From positions 1-64,000 of the forward strand of contig NZ_RXHU01000024.1 in assembly GCF_003955665.1 (NCBI RefSeq): a stretch of 64,000 nt of DNA. Reading direction: 5' to 3'. This stretch comes from Paenibacillus whitsoniae. Lineage in GTDB: Bacteria; Bacillota; Bacilli; Paenibacillales; NBRC-103111. The notes beneath the pieces were generated by a model. It was not told the origin of the DNA. It searched no databases and was given only the letters and a program-made list of their open reading frames with translations. Shown here piece by piece: positions 36,001 through 44,128 of the stretch (position 1 is its first letter; every line of letters starts with the position of its first letter). A program made the position numbers and the translations under genes.

Positions 36001-36115
36001 CCTGGCCGCGCAGCCCGAGAATCGCGTTCACATCCGGCTGAAACACCGTTAGCACGACGGTCGCCGCCAGCCACAAAGCTAGAATCGCCCAGCGCCATTG
36101 TATGATTTTTTTCAT
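33005..36115 (-). CDS. MMPL-family (RND) membrane transporter with long coiled segment
   Basis: This transporter of about 1036 residues has two RND/MMPL halves of about six transmembrane segments each. Between them is a long extracytoplasmic region (about 450-760) of regular heptad-like repeats (LKDGLGQVQANMTQLSEGLT), as in YdgH/YhgE-type proteins. It probably exports lipids or lipophilic toxic compounds; the substrate is unknown. ATG 36115 has GGAGGAG six bases upstream. It is downstream of a TetR gene on the same strand, and the 65-bp gap carries a copy of the operator found before tetR. Confidence 0.9.
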   Translation of the reverse strand: MKKIIQWRWAILALWLAATVVLTVFQPDVNAILGLRGQDPLKSDSPSKVAASIVNKMNGVEGTSDILVFHNPDKLSQTDMQAIEAGIASMKKHQQELGFDQLLDPISMPDAKSSLISEDGTTLMASFSLDKRGRHVDEIQKQFDEVLADVKVQYYFSGEDFIQDDYLKASESGVEKSAILTVLFILVVLIVMFRSVIIPVVSLFAVGVSYMVSFGIAAQLIDKFNFPVTSVTQMLLIAILFGIGTDYNILLFNRFKEELSHGRSIDDAILTTYRTAGKTIFYSILTVIIAFAGLTFSDFGIYQSANVVAIGAAVLLLEIVTVTPFFMKVLGGKLFWPSKGTSGHGESKFWAGLTRTAVKRPIVTTMLILIIMVPIALLNHQKLSFDQLKELGNGYDSTKGFSLVADHFSRGQALPTMVVIDNDQPLNTNDGMAAIDKVTEKLKSLPGVDKVSSVTQPQAKPIDDFYVSNQTETVAEGITASQKGVDQIRDGLNTMQSKLTSPDLSSVTQLTNGTAQVQDGYVQLAAALNQVASGVAQGAGGAGDLKAGIAKLKDGLGQVQANMTQLSEGLTQLQQGYVGVTDGYAQIEGKLTDIQQGLAGMNALIGGLGAKYSDLAADSDYVKLKATGEGLASGLAQLTGGLKELGANAAKLNAGFADATKGIQQLGDAQAQLASGLAALESGADALAKGLAQGSAGSREIAANMAKLNAALGSVKDGQQKLSDGLSGLGEGMTQLKDGLGKSGGGLGDVSDGLGKTSAFLTQLSGTKTFFLPKEALESADFAKSMDNFMSKDRKMTKMIVILKDDPYSSEAMDTIEAINTELAASIKGTVLEKATVGAAGPSSTTYDTNKAQLKSFNSTAVIVIIGVFIVLLFVIRSFWPAIYIIGSLLLSYYAAMTSTNVFTKYVIGADGVSSFVPFFSFIIIIAVGVDYSIFLMMRYKELGHMSPGAAIVEAAKHIGGVVISAMLILGGTFATLMPSGLVLLIELAIACIVGLVLLCFILLPMLLPALLALPESLRARKQAAKGHVKAESQTV

Positions 36116-36147
36116 CTTTGTCTCCTCCATCCCAACTTGCCAAGCAG

Positions 36148-36161
36148 TAAACAGTTGTTCA
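36148..36161. promoter_or_regulatory. TetR operator before the MMPL gene
   Basis: TAAACAGTTGTTCA shares the TAAACA-NN-TGTTTA design of the site upstream of tetR, with one base off in the right arm. Confidence 0.6.
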
Positions 36162-36180
36162 TTATTGAGTCAAAAAAATT

Positions 36181-36804
36181 TTACGTATGCCGAAGTCTCA
36201 TTTTTTCGCCGATACCGACAGAGTACATAAAGAGCAGCTCGTCGACCAGCATTTTAATCATATCGCCGTCCTCATTCTCCCGCAAAATCAGGCAAATGCT
36301 CTCCATGATCGTGGAGGCAACCATCCGTGCGGAAGCCTGCTCCCGCGGCGACAGCATACCTGGCACTTCACTCATCGTGCCGTACACATCGAGCATAATC
36401 TGATTTACGAGCGTAACCAGATCGCCCTTCACCGCCCGATACTCCGAGCCTTCACTGAGGTTCAGCAAAATGTTCAGCTCCGTGCTCGACTCGCGAAACA
36501 GCCGGATCAGCGTCGCATCGATTTGGCGCAAAAAGCTCAAATGATCCTTCACTTCTACGCACAAGCTGCCGTCGATTTCCTGCTTAATCGTGCCCATCGC
36601 CATCGTCAGCTCTTCGTAGACGGGCTGCAGCAGTTCGCCGAACAGATCCTCTTTGCTTTTAAAATAGCGATAAATGTTCCCCGGTGTCATGCCCGCCGCT
36701 TCCGCGATCTGCCGCATCGACGCTTTGAGGAAGCCGTGCTGTTTGAACTCCGCCAAAGCCGCTGTGCATATGCTGCGTTTGACTTCATCTTTTAGAATCT
36801 GCAT
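36181..36804 (-). CDS. TetR-family repressor of the MMPL exporter
   Basis: This 207-residue regulator has an N-terminal HTH (FLKASMRQIAEAAGMTPGNIYRYFKSKEDLF) and a helical ligand domain. It sits directly upstream of the exporter gene. A perfect palindrome in its leader and a near copy before the exporter gene suggest that it represses both. ATG 36804 has AGGTG seven bases upstream. Confidence 0.9.
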   Translation of the reverse strand: MQILKDEVKRSICTAALAEFKQHGFLKASMRQIAEAAGMTPGNIYRYFKSKEDLFGELLQPVYEELTMAMGTIKQEIDGSLCVEVKDHLSFLRQIDATLIRLFRESSTELNILLNLSEGSEYRAVKGDLVTLVNQIMLDVYGTMSEVPGMLSPREQASARMVASTIMESICLILRENEDGDMIKMLVDELLFMYSVGIGEKMRLRHT

Positions 36805-36807
36805 TAA

Positions 36808-36821
36808 TAAACACCTGTTTA
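36808..36821. promoter_or_regulatory. TetR autoregulatory operator
   Basis: TAAACACCTGTTTA is a perfect inverted repeat with 6-bp arms, located between the tetR promoter and its start codon, where repressor binding would block transcription. Confidence 0.65.
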
Positions 36822-36843
36822 CTGTTTGACGTCATAGTTGGTA

Positions 36844-36872
36844 TTATACTGCTGGGCTGCGAGGAATTCAAC
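36844..36872 (-). promoter_or_regulatory. Sigma-A promoter of the tetR-MMPL unit
   Basis: On the minus strand, -35 TTGAAT and -10 TATAAT are 17 bp apart. The predicted transcript start lies about 15 bases upstream of the operator. Confidence 0.7.
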
Positions 36873-36949
36873 TGGTGGACAATGTGAGTTTATGGCAAAA
36901 TTGCAGCAAAAAAAAGCGCCCCCAGCGTATAGCCAAGCGGCGACAGTTG

Positions 36950-37981
36950 TTAGTCGAGCTTCACCGCCGCTTTCATCTGCGGAAGCTTGACTTTCATAAC
37001 CTTCATTTCGCGAAAAGTAATGAATCGTTTCTTCTCTTCATGCCAAATCCGAAACTTCAAAGACTGGAGACTTGTCCTCAGAGTAATCGTCTGCACGTCG
37101 CGAAGTACTTCATTCGCCTGATGCGCTTTCTCCAGATGGTAATTCGGAACGCGCGGGCTTAAATGGTGAATGTGATGATACCCGATATTGCCGGTGATCC
37201 ATTGCAGCACCCTTGGCAGGCGATAAAAAGAACTGCCGTGCATCGCCGCTTTCACATAGTCCCACTCCGTCTCGTTCTCATAGTAGGTCTCTTCATAGTT
37301 GTGCTGCACGTAGAACAGCCAAATCCCGGCCATGCCGGAAAGCAGGAACATCGGTCCTTCGATCAGCAGAAAGGATTGCCAGCCGATGCCCCAGATCAGC
37401 AATCCACATGTGCCAACAATCACCGCGTTAGTCAAATACGTATTCATGCGTTCCTTCATCCCCGCGCGCTTCCGGTTAAATCGATAATCGATCAGAAAAA
37501 TATAAATCGGGCCGACCAGGAACATGATAACCGGATTGCGATACAACCTGTACGTCAATTTGCGGAGTCTGGATGCCTCCACATACTCTTGCGCGGTCAG
37601 CGTCCAGATGTCCCCTACTCCCCGCCGGTCCAAATTGCCGCTGGAAGCGTGATGCACGGCATGCGTATGCCGCCATTGATGAAAGGGGACAAACGTCAAA
37701 ATGCCCATTAGCGTGCCAACCGCTTCGTTCGCCCATTTATTTCGAAAAAAAGATTTGTGGCAGCAATCGTGAAAAATGATAAAAATGCGTACTAAAAACC
37801 CGGCTGCAAGCACATCCACCAGCAATGTCAACCAGACTGAGACCGACAGACTAAGAAAAGCCAAAACCCATAGTACCAGGAATGGGCCTACCGTATTCAC
37901 AATCTGCCACATGCTCATCTTCCATTGCGGTTTTTCATAAGGCGCGATGTCTGCTCGCCATCCGGTTTTTTTCATTGTCAT
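36950..37981 (-). CDS. Membrane fatty-acid desaturase
   Basis: This 343-residue membrane desaturase has the three histidine boxes HDCCH (71-75), HTHAVHH (105-111) and HHIHH (269-273), with transmembrane segments between them. It would introduce a double bond into phospholipid acyl chains to keep the membrane fluid in the cold, using a di-iron site and an electron donor. No DesK/DesR pair is adjacent. ATG 37981 lies ten bases after GAGGGG. Confidence 0.92.
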   Translation of the reverse strand: MTMKKTGWRADIAPYEKPQWKMSMWQIVNTVGPFLVLWVLAFLSLSVSVWLTLLVDVLAAGFLVRIFIIFHDCCHKSFFRNKWANEAVGTLMGILTFVPFHQWRHTHAVHHASSGNLDRRGVGDIWTLTAQEYVEASRLRKLTYRLYRNPVIMFLVGPIYIFLIDYRFNRKRAGMKERMNTYLTNAVIVGTCGLLIWGIGWQSFLLIEGPMFLLSGMAGIWLFYVQHNYEETYYENETEWDYVKAAMHGSSFYRLPRVLQWITGNIGYHHIHHLSPRVPNYHLEKAHQANEVLRDVQTITLRTSLQSLKFRIWHEEKKRFITFREMKVMKVKLPQMKAAVKLD

Positions 37982-38186
37982 TAACTATGAACCCCTCACT
38001 CCGCGTCAAACCGCAGATAGTATTTGGTATCGTTACTCATTCGATGTACTACGCCGCGATGCCAAATGGGTTCCCGTTTTCACAGAAAATATTTAGTTGC
38101 TGCCCCCTCATCATACTGTTGAAGCACTCCCTTGTAAAATGCAATATAAGTAAGTGCAAGAAAGATGAACGTTTCGTTTCGTTTCG

Positions 38187-40553
38187 TCACTTTATCCCGA
38201 ATTGAAAACGATTCCGACCTTCCGCTAATACACAGTCCTTCCCGCTCCAGACCAACGTACCCGGCAACCCTTGCGGAAGTTGGATGTCAATCATCCAATC
38301 CTCCCCTTCGCGCTCTACCTTCACCTCAATAAAACCTTTTGGATGCGGCATTTTACCGCGCAAACAGGTTAAAGGACCAGGCTGCGGACGGATCACAACC
38401 GTGGCAAAGCCCATCGATGCCGGACGAATGCCCAGCATATTCGTATAGAAATGGTAAATCGGGTGCGCCCCCCAAGCATGACAATCTGAACGTGTCTCGG
38501 CTAGAAAAATTTCCGGCGTTGTCCGGAGCCCCTCCTCCTCCATATGAAGCCAAGGGTGGAGTCGGTCCATGATCGTATCCCCGTACCCCGATGCGGCAAG
38601 CGCCTCTAGCGTATAATGATCGAAATAAATGCTTGTGCGCATGACATCATCCCCCTGCAGCATGGCAGGTATTAGACGACGAGAGCGTTCAAGGTCTGTG
38701 CCCTCACAAAGGATGGCAAGCACTTGGGCATGCTCGGAGTACTGTCGATGATCCGTGTCGTCGGCGAACAATCCTCTTTGTTCGTTCCAGAACATCATCT
38801 GGACCCGGTCGCCTAATTCTTTGGCCTTTCGCCGTGCTCTGCTTGCCAACTCATCCTCGCCCAGATAGACCTCCAACTTGGCCGTTAACTCCAAAACATG
38901 AACGATCAAAAGATTGTAAGCCGCGTTCAGCCGATCCGGCCCAGCCGGCGGTTCGCCATGGCTCCAAGCCTCGTTATCCGAAGTCTGCCAGTCCAGAAAG
39001 TTCCACGCCACAGGCAGCTTCACTAGACCGCTTGGTGCGCGAGAGCTTAGCAGACGTTCCAATTCATCCCGGACACTGATCATCAGGTGACGTACCCACT
39101 CGCGGTCTCCTCGCCATAAAGCATAATCATAGACCATCGCCACCCACCAAAACGAAAAGGTCGAGATATGTTTCCCCGTTTGATCCGGGTAAGCACAGTT
39201 GACCAGGCCCAGATGATTGTTCCGGGAAGCGTTGAACATCTCCAGCGCCTTCCGCGGTAAGCGGTCGTCAAGCGTGCTGACATAGGTCACCAGCGACTGA
39301 ATGCGCGTATCTCCCACATACATCAGCTGTTCCCAATAAGGACAATCCATGTACGTCTCATGCGAACACATTTGCAGCGTTCTGAACGATACGGCCATCG
39401 CTCGATTTAATCGTTCATCGCTGCTGTGGATAGCACCTTCCATGACTAGAGGGTATCTTGTTTCCAGTAAACGCAGTTCTTCCAGACAGAGCGCGTCGCT
39501 TCCTGTTTCGATGATGAGCTCTGCATACCGCCCTGCATGCCACCATAGCGTGTCAAACTTGCGGAACGCTCCTCCATCCGGGCGAAACGTATCCCCAACG
39601 CCGCGAAACCATTTGCCTGCAAGCTCGTCCCTTTTCGTTTTCCTTTCGCTGGTCTCCCCTTCATAAAGAGCCTCTGCCCAATGCAGCCGAATAAACGCGG
39701 ATTTCCCACCCGATACGACGAGTTCCGGATACAAACAATAATAGTCGCCTAAGTCCAAAAGGATACGCCTGCGGGTGTGCGCCGGCACCTCCACAGGGTT
39801 GCCCGTTAAGAGGCCGCTCCAGTGCGCGTGCTCCTCTGATAGATCACGGCCGGTGTCGATCGGCTGGCTGCCGGCTTCCAACACACCGGCCTCCGCAATA
39901 TATCGCACCGTTTTCGGATAGAACCGAACCTCCTGCATCGCGGGCAGAACAGCCGGGCGCATCAGGCGCTGCACGGATGAAAGATGATAGTTATTCGCTC
40001 TAAGCACAACATCTTCCCCAGGCTGCGCAAGCACCCAACCGCCGCCTTCTCCCGACATCGCGTCCCAGTCGAAGGCAACGCCGTCAATGTCCAGCTTGGC
40101 GCCTGTGCCGATACCGGAAGGCGTTGGAATGAACTGATAGCCGAGCATAGGCTTTGTCTCCCACCGGGCAATCCCGGTGCCCATCAGAGGCTCGAGCGCC
40201 TCCTCTTCCGGACTAAGCAGGAAACCGGGCTGTACACTGGCCTGCGCCCAAGGCTTGTAAGTCCCCAGCGCCCAGCATCTCGCTATCCATTGGTGTTCCC
40301 CTGCGGCGATCTCAACCTCGTAGGTTTCATAAAACCAATTGCTGCGATCCCCCCGTTCGCTTCCCCGACCGATTCGTTGCCTGTCCAGATAAAGCTCATA
40401 CCTTTCGTCTCCCGATACATGTATACGCACTCGAATCGCTTCACTTAGTGTAAATGTACAGCGATACATGGTTACGAAGGGAGGCCGTCCCGCTTCCGGG
40501 CAAGTCACCCAACGGCAGCGCCAAGCTGGCGTCTGTTCCCAAGGTTTCGTCAT
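38187..40553 (-). CDS. GH78 alpha-L-rhamnosidase-like glycosidase
   Basis: This 788-residue protein has N-terminal beta domains, an (alpha/alpha)6 catalytic domain (about 370-700) and a C-terminal beta domain. The motif DCPYWEQLMYVGD has D403 and E408 spaced like the acid pair of known GH78 enzymes, and a later ETRSDCHAWGAHP segment carries the candidate general-base region. No signal peptide is seen, so it probably acts on imported oligosaccharides. It is not adjacent to a transporter. ATG 40553 follows GGAAGGGG at ten bases. Confidence 0.86.
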   Translation of the reverse strand: MTKPWEQTPAWRCRWVTCPEAGRPPFVTMYRCTFTLSEAIRVRIHVSGDERYELYLDRQRIGRGSERGDRSNWFYETYEVEIAAGEHQWIARCWALGTYKPWAQASVQPGFLLSPEEEALEPLMGTGIARWETKPMLGYQFIPTPSGIGTGAKLDIDGVAFDWDAMSGEGGGWVLAQPGEDVVLRANNYHLSSVQRLMRPAVLPAMQEVRFYPKTVRYIAEAGVLEAGSQPIDTGRDLSEEHAHWSGLLTGNPVEVPAHTRRRILLDLGDYYCLYPELVVSGGKSAFIRLHWAEALYEGETSERKTKRDELAGKWFRGVGDTFRPDGGAFRKFDTLWWHAGRYAELIIETGSDALCLEELRLLETRYPLVMEGAIHSSDERLNRAMAVSFRTLQMCSHETYMDCPYWEQLMYVGDTRIQSLVTYVSTLDDRLPRKALEMFNASRNNHLGLVNCAYPDQTGKHISTFSFWWVAMVYDYALWRGDREWVRHLMISVRDELERLLSSRAPSGLVKLPVAWNFLDWQTSDNEAWSHGEPPAGPDRLNAAYNLLIVHVLELTAKLEVYLGEDELASRARRKAKELGDRVQMMFWNEQRGLFADDTDHRQYSEHAQVLAILCEGTDLERSRRLIPAMLQGDDVMRTSIYFDHYTLEALAASGYGDTIMDRLHPWLHMEEEGLRTTPEIFLAETRSDCHAWGAHPIYHFYTNMLGIRPASMGFATVVIRPQPGPLTCLRGKMPHPKGFIEVKVEREGEDWMIDIQLPQGLPGTLVWSGKDCVLAEGRNRFQFGIK

Positions 40554-40725
40554 GATGGAGTCCCCTTCCCATCCAAGTGTTCACTTCATTGCTTTTCAGA
40601 CTTACCTTACCGACGATAAGTCGCTGCAGCAATCTACACTTCTTCGCCGGATTAACATGTACAGCCGATCGCACAAAAAGCCCATTCCCCTCGACTGTGG
40701 GAATGGGCGGATCCATGTGCAGCCG

Positions 40726-41346
40726 TCATACCGGCCGCTCCAGCTCGAACTGCTCGCCGAGCTTCGCATAGCTGTTGCCGGCGAGGCGGCTTACCGGCTG
40801 AAGCCGGCCAGCATCGATGTGACCCCGGTCATCGATCACATCCTCCGCGACGTGAAACTGCACGACGCGGCCAATCAACAGATCGGCGGCCGGCGCATCC
40901 GCGGTGCCGCCGAGCGGGATCGCCTGCTCCAGCACGCATTCCATGCGGATGGAGGCTTCGGCGATCCCGGGCACGGCGACGGCGAGGCTCGCCGCCGGCG
41001 TCAACCCCGCCAGCGCCGCTTCGCTCTCCTCCGGAGGGAGCGGCGCGGCGGTCGTATTGATAGCTCCGATATAGGAGCTATCCGCGATGTGCACGACGAA
41101 CTCCCCCGTCGTGACGGCATTGCGCGAGGTGTCCTTGCGAACACCTTGCTTGCGCTGGACCGACACCGCGACCATCGGTGGGTCCGCGGTGACAATCGTG
41201 AAATAGCTGAACGGGGCTGCGTTCAGCACACCGCCCTCCGACAGCGTCGTCACGAACGCAATCGGCCTTGGAATAATGCTGCCGATCAGCAGCTTATAAT
41301 TGTCCCGTTCGCTTTGCGCTGCTGGATCAATCGCACGCATCGCCAT
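40726..41346 (-). CDS. Flavin reductase-like (DIM6/NTAB) protein in the mhq cluster
   Basis: This 206-residue flavin-reductase-domain protein (KLLIGSIIPRPIAFVTT, AAPFSYFTIVTADPPM, GEFVVHI) binds FMN. It lies 14 bp after the MhqD-like gene and is probably the last gene of the mhqO-mhqD unit, perhaps reducing quinones or flavin. ATG 41346 follows GGGAG. Confidence 0.85.
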   Translation of the reverse strand: MAMRAIDPAAQSERDNYKLLIGSIIPRPIAFVTTLSEGGVLNAAPFSYFTIVTADPPMVAVSVQRKQGVRKDTSRNAVTTGEFVVHIADSSYIGAINTTAAPLPPEESEAALAGLTPAASLAVAVPGIAEASIRMECVLEQAIPLGGTADAPAADLLIGRVVQFHVAEDVIDDRGHIDAGRLQPVSRLAGNSYAKLGEQFELERPV

Positions 41347-41360
41347 CTGTCATCACTCCC

Positions 41361-41969
41361 TCACAGCAAGCTGTTTTTCATCCACGCAGCGGCTGCAATG
41401 ACCTCTGAACGCGTCAGTTGGTGACCGGCCGACTCCCAGTGCACTTGAACTTCGGCGCCGGCTGTGCTGAGCAAAGCCTCCAGCTCGGTCGTTTCCTCCG
41501 GTGAGCAGATCGGATCATTGCGCCCGGCGCCGATAAACACCGGCACATCCGTGAGGTCCGGCAGCGCGATTCCACGCCGCGGCACCATCGGATGATGCAG
41601 AATCGCCCCGCGCAGCGCATCCGGGTAATGGAACAACAGACTGCCGGCAATGTTGGCGCCGTTGGAATAGCCGACCGCCACCAGATTGCGGCGGTCAAAC
41701 CCGTGCTCAGCCGCAGCTTCGTCGAGGAAGTTATACAGCTCCGTCGTCCGGAAGATCAAGTCTTCTTCATCGAAAATCCCCTCCGCCAGCCTGCGGAAAA
41801 ACCGCGGCATGCCGTTCTCGAGCACGTTTCCTCTCACACTAAGCACCGAGGACCCCGGTGAAATCGCCTCGGCGAGCGGGAGGAGATCCGTCTCCGTCCC
41901 GCCTGTGCCGTGAAAGAGCACCAAGACTGGCGCCGCAGCATCCGAACCTTGCTGATATAGATGTCTCAT
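41361..41969 (-). CDS. mhqD: MhqD-like alpha/beta hydrolase
   Basis: This 202-residue carboxylesterase-type alpha/beta hydrolase has nucleophile S102 in GYSNG, with D152 (GRNDPI) and H183 (AGHQ) completing the triad. It overlaps the MhqO-like gene by ATGA. In B. subtilis MhqD belongs to the MhqR regulon against methylhydroquinone and catechols, and this neighbourhood supports the same role. Confidence 0.87.
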   Translation of the reverse strand: MRHLYQQGSDAAAPVLVLFHGTGGTETDLLPLAEAISPGSSVLSVRGNVLENGMPRFFRRLAEGIFDEEDLIFRTTELYNFLDEAAAEHGFDRRNLVAVGYSNGANIAGSLLFHYPDALRGAILHHPMVPRRGIALPDLTDVPVFIGAGRNDPICSPEETTELEALLSTAGAEVQVHWESAGHQLTRSEVIAAAAWMKNSLL

Positions 41970-42922
41970 TGCGCATCCTCCTCCAAAACCCGCACGGCAA
42001 TCGGCGGCAGATTGCGCTCGATTTGCTCGCGGTGCTCCTCAAACCAAGCGGGCAGCATGATTTTCTCGCCCAACGCGTCCGGCTCTTCGTCGCGGGCAAA
42101 GCCTGGAGGATCTGTCGCGATCTCGAACAGAATGCCGCCTTCTTCTCGGAAGTAGATCGCGTTAAAATACTGACGATCGACGATCGGCGTCGGATGGTAT
42201 CCTTGGCTTTCTACATGGCTTCTCCAGAGCGCATGCTCAGCGTCATCTTTCGCCCGCCATGCGATATGGTGGACTGTGCCTGCACCGCCTGCGCCATAAG
42301 CCATCGGCGTGATGTTGATATCGATGACGTTGCCGATGTCACCGAAAGCTTTGAACCGGGCGTAGGCACCCTCTTGCCCGACTTTAGTCAGCCCCATCAC
42401 GTGTTCAACGAGGTGGGCGGTGCGTTCCGGCGCGGTGCTGTAGAGCACCGCACCGCCGAAGCCTTTGATCGCGTGCTCAAGCGGTACGCCGCCGAAAGCC
42501 CATTGGCTCGGCGCGCCTCCAGCGCGTTCCACGATTTCCAGCTGCAGGCCGTCGCGATCCGCGAATTGCAGGTAGGTTTCGCCAAAGCGGACAGTTCGTT
42601 CAAACGCGACCCCAAACTGGTTCAGCCGCGCTTCCCAGAAGCCAAGGCTGCCTGCCGGAACGGCATAGGTTGTGATGCCGACTTGCCCGCCGCCGATGCG
42701 CCCTTTGCGTGAGCCCGCCCATGGGAAAAAGGTAATAATCGTGCCGGGACCGCCCATTTCATTCCCAAAGTAGAGGTGATAAACCTCAGGCGCATCAAAG
42801 TTAATCGTTTTTTTCACCAAGCGAAGCCCTAGAATGCCAGCATAAAAGTCAACGGTTCCTTGCGCGCTTTGTACAAAAGCGGTGATATGGTGGATACCTG
42901 CGGTTTGTTGTTGTTGTGTCAT
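41966..42922 (-). CDS. mhqO: MhqO-like ring-cleaving dioxygenase
   Basis: This 318-residue protein is built of two vicinal-oxygen-chelate (glyoxalase-fold) units, with candidate iron ligands in GIHHITAF, TVHHIAWR and GILFEIATDPPGF. It is expected to open hydroquinone- or catechol-type rings with O2 as part of quinone detoxification. ATG 42922 has AAGGGAG ten bases upstream. The operator at 42951 lies just upstream and matches that before mhqR. Confidence 0.9.
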   Translation of the reverse strand: MTQQQQTAGIHHITAFVQSAQGTVDFYAGILGLRLVKKTINFDAPEVYHLYFGNEMGGPGTIITFFPWAGSRKGRIGGGQVGITTYAVPAGSLGFWEARLNQFGVAFERTVRFGETYLQFADRDGLQLEIVERAGGAPSQWAFGGVPLEHAIKGFGGAVLYSTAPERTAHLVEHVMGLTKVGQEGAYARFKAFGDIGNVIDINITPMAYGAGGAGTVHHIAWRAKDDAEHALWRSHVESQGYHPTPIVDRQYFNAIYFREEGGILFEIATDPPGFARDEEPDALGEKIMLPAWFEEHREQIERNLPPIAVRVLEEDAQ

Positions 42923-42950
42923 TTTTAGCCAACTCCCTTATAATTAAGAT

Positions 42951-42964
42951 TCTTTAATTTAAGA
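42951..42964. promoter_or_regulatory. MhqR operator before mhqO
   Basis: TCTTTAATTTAAGA has the palindromic frame TCTT-N-AATT-N-AAGA, close to the B. subtilis MhqR site ATCTCGAATTCGAGAT. An extra AATTAAGATT half site overlaps it on the left. Confidence 0.65.
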
Positions 42965-43082
42965 TATTTGAGATTAAAAAAGTAACTTCCTCGTTGCGCT
43001 TCTCACTCTGCTCATGCAGTTCGACCTTCCCTGCATTTGCGGCACACGATATGCCAGGGATTGGCACATGCATGGAAGGATT

Positions 43083-43538
43083 CTACTTGAATCCTTCTTG
43101 CGCGTATTTGCCAAGCTTCTTGAGCAGCGCGCTTGCCACTCTTTGCTCATCGCGTGTAAGCCCGGCGACGGCCCCCTCAATCACTTCCGTGTGACTTGGA
43201 AATACTTCTTCAATAAACTGCTTGCCCTCCGCCGTAATCTCGGCAAAGACCGACCGTCGATCCTCGGCCGACGTGTTGCGGATCACGTAATTTTTCTTTA
43301 CCAGCTTATCGACCACGTACGTAATATTCCCCGAGCTCATGAGCACCTTGCTGCCAATTTGTTGAATCGGCTGCGGTCCCTTATGATACAGCAGTTCAAG
43401 AACGCCGAATTCTGTACGATTCAAGCCGTGCTTGCGAATATCGCGATCACCGTGAGCATTCACCCATTCGCTGGCGCGGGAGAGTGCAATGTATAAATCC
43501 AGGGCGATATTTTTATCGGAGATCTTGGCATCACTCAT
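43083..43538 (-). CDS. mhqR: MhqR-like MarR-family repressor
   Basis: This 151-residue winged-helix regulator (NRTEFGVLELLYHKGPQPIQQIGSKVLMSSGNITYVVDKLVKK, then the wing NTSAEDRRS) matches MhqR in length and in its partners. It probably represses the mhqO-mhqD-flavin reductase unit and itself until quinones inactivate it. ATG 43538 lies six bases after GAGGTG; the upstream in-frame GTG is inside that site. The 160-bp gap to mhqO holds the shared operator. Confidence 0.88.
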   Translation of the reverse strand: MSDAKISDKNIALDLYIALSRASEWVNAHGDRDIRKHGLNRTEFGVLELLYHKGPQPIQQIGSKVLMSSGNITYVVDKLVKKNYVIRNTSAEDRRSVFAEITAEGKQFIEEVFPSHTEVIEGAVAGLTRDEQRVASALLKKLGKYAQEGFK

Positions 43539-43569
43539 GTCCTTCACCTCGGTTCGTTTTTGTTTAATG

Positions 43570-43583
43570 TCTTGAATTAAAGA
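43570..43583. promoter_or_regulatory. MhqR operator before mhqR
   Basis: TCTTGAATTAAAGA fits the same TCTT-N-AATT-N-AAGA frame as the mhqO site and has a second AATTAAGATT half site just upstream of it on the transcribed side. This points to autoregulation. Confidence 0.65.
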
Positions 43584-43747
43584 TAATGCAAATTAAGATT
43601 ATTGTCAACAGGCAAATTGCCGGATTGAAAAAAAGCCACAGATATTGAGGGTGGAGAGGTTTGTAGAATGCTGGGGCTGTAGAGGGAAGAATAGCGGGGC
43701 GAGCGCGTGATGGACGAGCACCTCACCGGAACGCCCCTCCCCGCCGC

Positions 43748-43930
43748 TAACGGGCGCCAGCGAGCTTATTTTGGCAAAAAGCCTTGATTCTCGGGCATAA
43801 CGGTTACAGCAGCGCCTATTTAGATGAAACCGGGCAGACTCCACCGATTTTGGTGTAAATAAGCACTGGGACAACCGTTACAATTTGGAATGACCGATTT
43901 TGAGAGCAATAAGCGCTGTGGCGCCCGTTA
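43748..43930. repeat. Family-1 dispersed element, copy C (183 bp)
   Basis: Forward arms start at 43748 and 43798; inverted arms end at 43880 and 43930. Spacing is 50, 83 and 50 bp, total 183, as in the other full copies, although the arms are clearly diverged (CTAACGGGCGCC in the first arm). It occupies most of the gene-free stretch 43584-44128 between mhqR and the divergent MFS gene; the MFS promoter must lie after it. Confidence 0.85.
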
Positions 43931-44128
43931 CATCTTTACTCCCCGCTTCCGCCCTTCACCTTGCCCTGGACTTGAACAAACAGCAGGTGGCGAAGATAAC
44001 TTGCCATTGCCTGCAACTGACCACCAGTACATCAAAAAACACTGCACAAAGCAAGAAAAGCGTGCTATGATTAGTCGATTTCATTCATTTTCATCATGAG
44101 TTTTCAAAAAAGGTGGAGGAAGAACCGT

